Below, piece by piece: positions 56,825 through 64,000 of a DNA stretch of 64,000 bases (position 1 is its first letter; every line of letters begins with the position of its first letter). The notes below the pieces were generated by a model, which saw nothing but the letters and a program-made list of their open reading frames with translations, had not been told where the DNA came from and ran no database searches. The stretch is from Agapanthus africanus (Eukaryota; Streptophyta; Magnoliopsida; Asparagales; Amaryllidaceae). The position numbers and the translations under genes are program-made. The stretch is from the NCBI GenBank assembly GCA_030015575.1, contig CM057347.1:409108248-409172247 (forward strand), read 5' to 3'.

Positions 56825-57350
56825 GATTAATCCGTAGGGTCCAACATTGCCCCTACAGATTAATCCGTAGGGCCCAACAATGCCCCTACAGATTTATCCG
56901 TAGGGGAAAAATATCAGGATACCTAATATTTTGCCCCTATGATCTCAGTATTAGGGGTTATCTTGTCCCTACGGGGCAAACAAATGCCCTTATACAGGTA
57001 TCCGTAGGGACAAAATATCAGGATACCTGATATTTTGTCCCTACACATCCAGACCTACGCACTTATCCGTAGGGACAACTATTTGGCCCTACGGATAAGT
57101 CTGTAGGGACACCTAATTTATTTTATAAACAGATAAATTAAATAAATTTTTTGTCTCTACAGCCTCATCCGTAGGGACAACTGGACATACACATTACTCC
57201 GTAGGGGCAAGTTTTTGACCGTAGGGGCATGTTTAAGGTTAAGACTTGCACCTACGGCGTTTGCACTTACAGAGTATTTTATTGCCCCTACGGATATATC
57301 CGTAGGGGCAGTGGTTTGCTCCTACGGATAAATCCGTAGGGGCAACCCTA
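56825..57350. repeat. CACTA subterminal repeats, right end
   Basis: Many copies of TCCGTAGGGGCA or TCCGTAGGGACA in both orientations, many in pairs forming hairpins such as CCCTACAGATTAATCCGTAGGG. The left-end set is at 39735-39920. Confidence 0.9.
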
Positions 57351-57365
57351 TTTGTAGTAGTGATA

Positions 57366-58987
57366 ATGGATATGTTTTATTGTGGGCATCCTCTTCATAT
57401 ATTTCGCGTCAGCATTCTGTGTTTAAATTTGTCAAATAGGTAGGGTTTGATAAAAGTTTTCGTGTGGTATTCTTGTCGCATAACACAAGAGAAAAGAACA
57501 TTGTCTTATATAAAAGAACCAGACCCGATAACCAACCCAAATATGTGTTGACCTCTACATGCCTTTTGTAGGGCCTTGCCCATTCCTTGTGTGTGATGAA
57601 TCAAGAAATGTATGTGGCATTATATAAACGCTAACTTAAACTTGGATGGAAGAAATTCAGAAGTTTAGTTATTTATTTTGAGGTAAGAAATTACTTAATT
57701 CAGATACATATATGGTTAAAATTTATAATCCAAGAGTTTGATTAAATTTTTGAGATTGTTAATTTTTTAAGCTTGAAAAAAATGGTCTTTGGGTATTGGA
57801 AGAAATTGATCAAAGATAAATGATGAAAATGAAATTTCACCATGGAAGAGATAGAGTTAGCCAAATTTGGTGAAAAAAAAGTCTATTAATTAGAAGAGAA
57901 TTATATTCAATCAGTTATGCGCTGAATCAAACTTAGATTCCTAAGCACAGCACAAAAGCCAACAACCGGTACCAACATAAACCGATCTGGCTCTAAACAA
58001 ACATCCATGCATTTGAATGCATCAAATGTTTGCATACGATAATCATTGTGGGATAGTGGGCGTAAAAGGCGGAGAGGAAAGTGTTTACAAAGTGGAAAAG
58101 GCTCCAAATTTATATGTTTTTCAATACTTTTTTATGTATTTTCCTGTGGATGGGACATGATACATTATATTAAAAATGTTACTGTTACATATCCAGATGA
58201 TAAGGCAATATGAAAAAGGTTATGTGTGACTGTGTACGCAATCTCAAACTGGGAGAAAACAAGATCCGACCACCTCTGATGTGACTGTTTAGTATGCATT
58301 TTTTTTGGCAATAACCCTTGAGCATTTGAAAATTGCTCGACGTGTTTGATCAGAAATTACCTCTTGCCACTCCCAGTGGGGCCCACGACCTTCCACCTAA
58401 TGTATGAGTATGACCGCATCCTGTTAAAACCATATGGAAAATCAGGTAAAATTTGGTCAATATTTTGACTGTGAATGATGCAGAGCATATGACCAAGTAT
58501 ATGGCCGAGTAGGAAAAGAAGAGCCGTTTCGACATGAGCAGTTTTGAAAAGATTATGAGAAGATTTTACAGAAAATTCAGTTGAAATTTGGAAAGATTCG
58601 GTAAAAGATTGTTAAAATTTAAATTAAGATTTGATTCAATTTAAATTTTTATTTATTTAGATTAATTAGATTATATTTAATTAATATCTTTTTATATTTT
58701 TAGTTAAGATTTATTTCTTTAGTTTCTAATCTTTTATTGAAAAGGATTAGAACTATTTTATTACTGTACGGAGCGAGTTGATTTTATTTCAAAGAAAAAA
58801 AGGAAGTTTATTTCAAAAAAAGAGACGGCGCACTGTCATTTATTTCTATTAACTGTCATTTTTTGAATTGGAATTATAGCAGTTTTGGGAACCAAGTATA
58901 ATACCTTATTAAAATGATGTGTTTTCTTGGGAAAATAATTTTGAATTTTAGGCACGAGTGCGGGATTATACAAAGAAGACAATCCCT
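57366..58987. other. AT-rich intergenic DNA
   Basis: No gene, terminal repeats or recognised element. Short open frames here lack protein-like composition. Confidence 0.5.
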
Positions 58988-60614
58988 AAGGGCTGTTTGG
59001 TTGCAAGATTATGAAATTTGGATTCTAAAACGGTACAGTTTAAAATTTCTGGATTTGATAATTTAATGTTTGGTTGGTATTCCATTTCTAGTATTGGATT
59101 TATAGATCCTTATTTGATTGATGAAAAAAAATGGGATTTGGATTTGAGAATTTTAGGAAGATATAGATAAAGAGTGGATTATTAAATAAATAAAGTATCC
59201 GGGCCCCATTTAAAAGTACAATGAATAGTGTCAAATCCTTGCAAATTCTCTAAATTTTTAAGCATTCAAGAATCCTTGTTTTGTGGTGGGGCCTCATAAA
59301 AAATACAGGAATCCCATAAATCTAAATCCCACAACCCAACACAAAATTGTGAAATCCTCTCATTTTTTTTGGATTCCACAATCCAATTCTCTCAGAATCC
59401 TCTAAGGGCCTGTTTGGTTTGAGGATTTGTTAGATTTGGATTATGGAATTCTAGAATTCCAAATTTTGTATTTGGTTAGAGAATTTGGATTTCTAGGATT
59501 CCTTTGTTTTTTATGGGGGGAGACCACAGAACATGGATTCCTGAATACTATATTTTTTTAAGGATTTGGCACTATTCATTGTATTTTTAGATTGGACCCG
59601 TGTACTTTATTTATTTAATAATTCTCTTTATCTATTTCTCTAAAATCCTCAAATTCAAATCCCACTTTATTTTCACCAACTAAACAAAAATTACAAGAAT
59701 CTACAAATCCAATTCAAGAAATCCAAAACCAACCAACCAATAAATTACCAAATCCATAAATTTTCAGGGGCCTGTTTGGTTGCAAGATTATGAAATTTGG
59801 ATTCCAAAACAGTACGGCTGAAAATTTATGGATTTGGTAATTTGTTGGTTGGTTGGTTTTGGATTTCTTGAATTGGATTTGTAGATTCTTGTAATTTTTG
59901 TTTAGTTGGTGAAAATAAAGTGGGATTTGAATTTGAGGATTTTAGAGAGAGATGACTATTAAATAAATAAAGTATCTGGGTCCCATCTAAAAGTATAAAG
60001 AATAACGCCAAATCCTTACAAATTCTCTAAATATTTTAGGATTGAAGGATCTTTATTTTGTGGTGCCCCCCATAAAAAACAAAGGAATTTTACAAATCCA
60101 AATATCATAACCAAACACAAAATTATGGAATCCTTTCAAATTTTTGGATTCCACAATCCAATTCTTTGATAATTCTCCAACCAAACAGGCCCTGCAAGAT
60201 TATGAAATTTGGATTCCAAAATAGTACGGTTGAAAATTTCTGGATTTGGTAATTTGTTGTATGGTTGGTTTTGGATTTCTAGTATTGGATTTGTAGATTC
60301 TTACAATCTTTGTTTGGTTGGTGAAAATAAAGTGGGATTTGAATTTTAGGATTCTAGAGAGAGAGAGAGTTATTAAATAAATAAAGTACACGGGTCCCAT
60401 CTAAAAGTATAATGAATAGTGCTTAATCTTTGAAAATCCATCAAAAAATTTAGGATTCAGCAATCCATGTTTTATGGCGGGCCTCCCATAAAAAACAAAG
60501 CAATCCTAGAAATCCAAATACTCCAACCAAACACAAAATTATGGAATGCTAGAATTCCGCAATCCAAATCCTAACAAATTCTCAAACCAAACATGCCTAA
60601 CCAACCAGGCCCTA
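58988..60614. mobile_element. Cluster of four related MITE-like units
   Basis: Units of about 370-425 bp: 58988-59402 (+), 59403-59772 (inverted), 59768-60192 (+), 60190-60614 (+). Shared words are GCAAGATTATGAAATTTGG, TTAAATAAATAAAGTA and GGGTCCCATCTAAAAGTA. Ends carry GGGCCTGTTTGGTT or its complement AACCAAACAGGCCC, the style of plant Tourist/hAT-like MITEs. Minus-strand open frames (59826-60011, 60200-60400) resemble each other only because the units do. Confidence 0.75.
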
Positions 60615-60926
60615 ACTAAAAAGCTTAGGGGACAAATATTGTACAATTAAAGTTCAGGTGTGATATACTCCAAAATGGATTTCCCATGCTTGGGTGTGAT
60701 TTTTAATTTTTTGTTGACAAAAATTAATCTCCTAACACACTATTTACCCGTTCCCTCATGTTTTCCCCAAAATGGATTCCCCAGCTTAAGATGGAAGCGG
60801 GAAATTTGTCAAACGGCTATAATTCCAATTCAAAATTTCTTCCATGTTCTTCCATCCTTAAACCCCATTAAACAAATTTCTCCATTGTTTTGTGAGCAAA
60901 AACCTCGCCAATTCTCTAACAATGAG

Positions 60927-61117
60927 ATGGCAAATCTTGTTTCATCCCAAATCAAACACATCCCATTCATATCCGACCTCTTTTTCCCCACCTCCATCTT
61001 CTTCTCTAACCTCCTCCATTCTTCCATCGATTCCAACTCACTTTCCGATTGCCGAAAGATCCATGCTAGAATCCTCAAGACCCAATTCTCATCCGAATCC
61101 TTCATCAACAACCGTCT
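60927..61117 (+). CDS. PPR protein gene, 5' fragment
   Basis: Start of a pentatricopeptide-repeat protein, a plant family of organelle RNA-binding proteins. From the ATG at 60927: a Ser/Phe-rich N-terminus that could be an organelle transit peptide (MANLVSSQIKHIPF..), then the typical first-repeat lead-in SDCRKIHARILKTQFSSESF and INNRL. The frame is open upstream to 60660, but this ATG best fits family starts. At 61118 the coding is cut by the LTR of a Tat-like element. The rest of the gene would lie beyond that element, outside the window. No other break is seen in the 63 codons, so the interruption may be recent. It is the only host-gene candidate in the window with a recognisable family. 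Confidence 0.7.
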
Positions 61118-61882
61118 TGATGATGCTCGATATCGGTGATCTCCCAGATCAGGACATGTGGCAGATGACGTGTCCCAGAGCATGCAAAAAAGGACCTACA
61201 GTGGCCGACCAGACCACTCCTGTGCTCGTCCTACCGAGCGAACTCTGGCTCACCTCCAAGCCCCCTGTATAACCAGCCTGCTCGGCCTCACAGCTCGTCT
61301 CCAAGCTACCGCAGAACCAAGATACCTCGGCTCTCCCGCTCGTCCGCAAGCTCTCCCGCCGAGGTCATCTTCCTCGGTCTCATCGACCAACCAACAACAC
61401 CGCTTACAGGCGTAACCACCATCCTGCGAATCTCGCCATGCGCGAGATCTCCGCCGGCCATATCCCACGTTCCACGCCACCACGATCCCCCATTAACAAG
61501 CATGTATCGCCATTAATGGGAGGTCCCGCTCATCACGCGGGCGTGACGTCGGGAGTGTAACGGCCGGCGTGATTTTCACACCTGTCTCGCCTGCTACCAC
61601 CGCTATATAAACCCCTTCTTCAGACGGTTCAAATAAGCCATTTTTACTCCACTAAGCCGTTACTCTGATCGGATCTCTAGTCTAACTTGACCGTCGGAGG
61701 GTCCTCGGTGGTACCACCATCCCGGGATTTCCTTGCAGGTAGCTCAGCAACCAAAACCTAAAACCCATTGAGATCCACACACTTCAGGAGCAATAGCCTC
61801 CAGATCCAATCTCAGCCACCCATCGCCGCCATCAGCAGATCAATGGAAAGCAACATCTGAAGGAGGTCCACGACCCCCGTCA
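61118..61882 (+). repeat. 5' LTR of the right-hand Tat-like element
   Basis: About 765 bp, TGATGATGCTC..CCCCGTCA. TATATAAA at 61604-61611 marks the promoter, and CTCGG-rich repeats fill the U3. Confidence 0.85.
61604..61611 (+). promoter_or_regulatory. LTR TATA box
   Basis: TATATAAA in CACCGCTATATAAACCCC; the equivalent in the related LTR is TATAAAA on the minus strand at 24628-24634. Confidence 0.7.
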
Positions 61883-61884
61883 GC

Positions 61885-61902
61885 TGGCGCCGTCTGTGGG
61901 AA
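61885..61902 (+). other. Primer binding site of the right-hand Tat-like element
   Basis: TGGCGCCGTCTGTGGGAA, two bases after the LTR end; identical to the site at 24338-24355. Confidence 0.88.
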
Positions 61903-61952
61903 CTCACTCTTGATTCTACAAAAACAAAAGTTCGCCTTCCGATCTCAACTTA

Positions 61953-63688
61953 ATGGCGAGTGATCATTATGACGATCTAAGCACCAACCGCCGCATCCCC
62001 CTCAATGGAAGCGCGGATGGACCTCCTCCGCCGAATGCCATCAACGCCCTCGCCGGCCGGATAGACCGAATCGCGTCCATCGTGGAGGCGCTCGTCTATG
62101 TCCAAACGGCGGGGCAAGATCACCAAGTTGCCGCTGCCCCACCTCGGAACCAGGACCCCTACATGGGAGAGAAGACTCCGTCCGCGTCGGCACCGCCGAC
62201 CACCGCCTCGCTACCTCCCATGGCCGTAGATCTCCCGGGCCGATACGTTTTGAGACCCGCTGGGCACCCCACAATTCGACATCGAGGTCTGTCGCCAGAG
62301 CACCTCGCCCCGAGATCCTCCGCTCACCTATCCCTCCTGAGGAGACGTCTGTCAGCGCGCCTGCTACCAGGCGTGATCGACACCCCCTCCCTCGACGGGG
62401 TCGCGCGGACGGAACTCGCCGCGGCGGCTCGAAGGTCGCCTCGCCGGGGGATCTAAGTAACCTCATTGAGAGGAACCGGAGCCGCGGCCAGACGCAGGCC
62501 TCCAACAGCAGGGGCCTGGGATCAGAATGCGCCGAGTCGTCGGGGTACCACGGCCGACTCGACGCCTTCGAGAAGAAGATCGAGGGTATGCACCGGGAAG
62601 GTCACCGTTCGAGCGACGGGGCTAAGTACGCCGCCGACTCGCTCACAAAACCGTTCACCGAGGAGCTGCTCGCTGTCCACGTCTCCTTCCGCAACAAGCC
62701 CCCAAAGGTCTCCCTCTTCGACGGCAAATCTGACCCAAAGGACTACTTGGATGCATTCACCACGGGAATGAGCTTCCAAGACCACTCCGATGCCGCCCAG
62801 TGCCGAGCTTTCCCGGCCACTTTCATCCGCTCTGGGCGAGATTGGTTCCGAGGACTCGAACCGCGTTCGATCTCAACCTTCGACGAGCTAGCCACACAAT
62901 TCCTCGGCCACTTCGTCGGGAACAGGAGACAGAAACGCACAGTCGACCATCACTTCACGATCAAGAGCGGGGACAACGAGACGTTCAAAGCATACGTCGC
63001 CCGCTTCTACAACGCCCTTCTCGAGGTCCCAGAGCACCGGGACGAGACAGTCATCATGGCTCTGAGGTCTGGTCTTAGGCATAAGGAGTGGTTACGCTCC
63101 TTTGCATTAGCGCAACCTAAGACCATGGCCGAGGTAAAGGCCTGGACCGAGCGTGAGGTCCAGCTCGAATCCGAGGTGAAGGCAAACCTCCCCCGGGCAG
63201 AGCAAACCGACTAAAAGAAGAGGGCAAGAGAAGAAAGAAGGGGACCTGAGCGGCAAAAGCCCTATCTCCCAAAGTTCCAGGAGTACACCCCGCTCAACGT
63301 CTTCCAGGCAGTGCTACTAGAGGAGGCCAAGGGCGAGGGGTTCTTCAAACTTCCCCCGGTCCCACGAATGGCCTCAAAGCGAACCCGGGGCCCCTACCGC
63401 GATTTTCACAGATCGCTGGGCCACTCCACAGAGAGCTGCAAACAACTCCGAGACTATATTGAAGAGCTTATCCATTCGGGGCACCTCGTAGTGTACTTAA
63501 AGGACAAGCGGCAAGCTGACCGCGAGCAAGAGCAGCGTCCCCCTCTCGCCGAGCTGACCATCGACCAGATCATGGTAGTGTCAGCGGAGGATACACCTGG
63601 TACCCATGAAACTCGGTACCCTATGCCGGGTATAGATGCCAACAGGCATCCGAGGGGCTCAAGCTGCACGAATAAGAACATCTACTAG
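61953..63688 (+). pseudogene. Gag of the right-hand Tat-like element, broken
   Basis: Starts at the ATG 61953, 50 bases after the primer site. The N-terminal ~95 residues are low-complexity (MASDHYDDLSTNRRIPLNG..). A frameshift between about 62090 and 62240 moves coding to another frame. Then comes the retrotransposon-gag core: PFTEELLAVHVSFRNKPPKV, SLFDGKSDPKDYLDAF, SGRDWFRGLEPRSISTFDEL, TQFLGHF and TFKAYVARFYNALL (about 62660-63030). TAA at 63212-63214 interrupts the frame, which then continues with a zinc-knuckle-like FHRSLGHSTESCKQLRDYI (about 63400) and ends at 63688. GC-rich codons contrast with the AT-rich surroundings. Confidence 0.85.
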
Positions 63689-63834
63689 CATGTATTTTCT
63701 TTTCAGAGCAATGTACATCTTTTGATCTTTTGTTCATATAATAAAGGGATTAATAAAGCATTGCAGAAAAGAAAAATAATCTTATTCATTCAAGAGGTAC
63801 TATAGGCTCCTCAGCCATACATAAAAAATATATA
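63689..63834. other. Convergent 3' ends of gag and antisense gene
   Basis: The plus strand has ATAATAAAGG and TTAATAAAGC (63737-63760) after gag. The minus strand has GAATGAATAAGATT (about 63778-63791) and the hairpin-like GGCTGAGGAGCC after the antisense stop. The two transcripts would end tail to tail here. Confidence 0.5.
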
Positions 63835-63999
63835 TTACAACAGTGGGGGAATGGGGTACAGAGAGCACTGTTCGTGGTACTCTGAAGATATTTCTGCGAG
63901 CCGAGCCTTCGCGGCATTTAACCTCTCCCTTCGATGACCCCCGCTAGTGTCGGCATCGAGCCTCAAGTGGTAGCACTCAAGGACGAGCACCTCCGAGCT
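63835..63999 (-). CDS. 3' end of the antisense gene in the right-hand Tat-like element
   Basis: An open frame from the window edge to TAA at 63835-63837, 54 residues. It has a helical, charged composition (HRRERLNAAKARLAEISSEY) likely to form a coiled coil, like the last exon of the antisense gene in the 19.3-kb element. The 3' UTR GGCTGAGGAGCCTATAGTACC matches the one after the small gene at 24007-24273. The rest of the gene and its family cannot be seen here. Confidence 0.5.
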   Translation of the reverse strand, partial: SSEVLVLECYHLRLDADTSGGHRRERLNAAKARLAEISSEYHEQCSLYPIPPLL

Positions 64000-64000
64000 A

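Larger units (their letters stand above)
39718..57362 (+). mobile_element. CACTA (En/Spm) transposon with nested copia
   Basis: Terminal inverted repeats CACTACTAAAATAGGG (39718) and, on the other strand, CACTACTACAAATAGGG (ending at 57362), with a 3-bp target duplication ATA at 39715-39717 and 57363-57365. Copies of TCCGTAGGGGCA in both directions crowd the ends (39735-39920, 56825-57350); these are subterminal sites of the type bound by the element's TNPA protein. Inside are a transposase (TNPD-type) gene broken by copia 2 and by deletion, and a TNPA-like gene. Without copia 2 the element is about 7.2 kb. Confidence 0.95.
61118..64000 (+). mobile_element. Tat-like gypsy element with antisense gene (5' part)
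   Basis: 5' LTR 61118-61882, primer site 61885-61902, gag 61953-63688, then the 3' end of a gene on the minus strand (63835-63999), running off the window. No protease or reverse transcriptase follows gag within the visible 300 bases. Same family as the minus-strand LTR at 24358-25172. The right end and TSD lie outside. Confidence 0.8.

Noticed and set aside
56740-57030. Open frame with repeated CPYRLIRR
   Set aside because: Translation of the CACTA subterminal repeats.
59826-60400. Two similar minus-strand open frames
   Set aside because: Similarity is due to duplicated MITE units; the frames are not conserved in the other units.
24358-61882. The LTRs at 24358-25172 and 61118-61882 as two ends of one element
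   Set aside because: They are in opposite orientation and each has its own primer site pointing away from the other.

Overview
This is a gene-poor, transposon-filled stretch of a flowering-plant nuclear genome. The signs are Ty3/gypsy and Ty1/copia LTR retrotransposons with plant-type primer sites, an En/Spm (CACTA) transposon, MITEs, intron-bearing genes with GT..AG splice sites, and one pentatricopeptide-repeat (PPR) gene start. The species cannot be named from this window. No rRNA, tRNA or CRISPR array was seen.

Layout. 1-675: decayed Ty3/gypsy integrase, minus strand. 676-3196 and 22503-22810: one gypsy-type LTR (minus strand) split by a 19.3-kb LTR element at 3197-22497 with a perfect AGGGG target duplication. 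That element reads on the minus strand: 5' LTR at 19954-22497, primer site, a long broken gag at about 16161-19715, a 4-kb repeat-filled middle, and 3' LTR at 3197-6920. No reverse transcriptase, RNase H or integrase was found in it. On the opposite strand it carries its own six-exon gene (TATA at 7035, ORF 7924-12136) for a plant-mobile-domain-like protein, broken by two stops and a 19-bp duplication. 22811-23755 is an 86-bp tandem array. 23957-25172 is the 5' end of another LTR element (minus strand) with a small antisense gene beside its primer site. 25173-29271 is mostly non-coding, with a fold-back MITE. 29277-39659 is a complete copia element (TSD GCATC). 39718-57362 is a CACTA transposon (TSD ATA) whose transposase gene was split by a second copia element of the same family at 43682-54097 (TSD GATGT). 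58988-60614 holds four related MITE-like units. 60927-61117 is the start of a PPR gene cut off by an LTR element (61118 to beyond the window) with gag and, again, an antisense gene end.

What stands out. Three LTR elements from two families share an unusual plan: gag on one strand, no pol visible, and a host-like gene on the other strand whose 3' end faces gag. The 19.3-kb element is also built largely of short inverted repeats: an array of hairpins with a nearly constant loop and changing, still-paired stems; paired CACGTG palindromes in the LTR; and AATTAAATT palindromes that run on into the leader of the antisense gene. Most premature stops that could be interpreted fit C-to-T changes at Trp, Arg or Gln codons, as expected for methylated, silenced elements.
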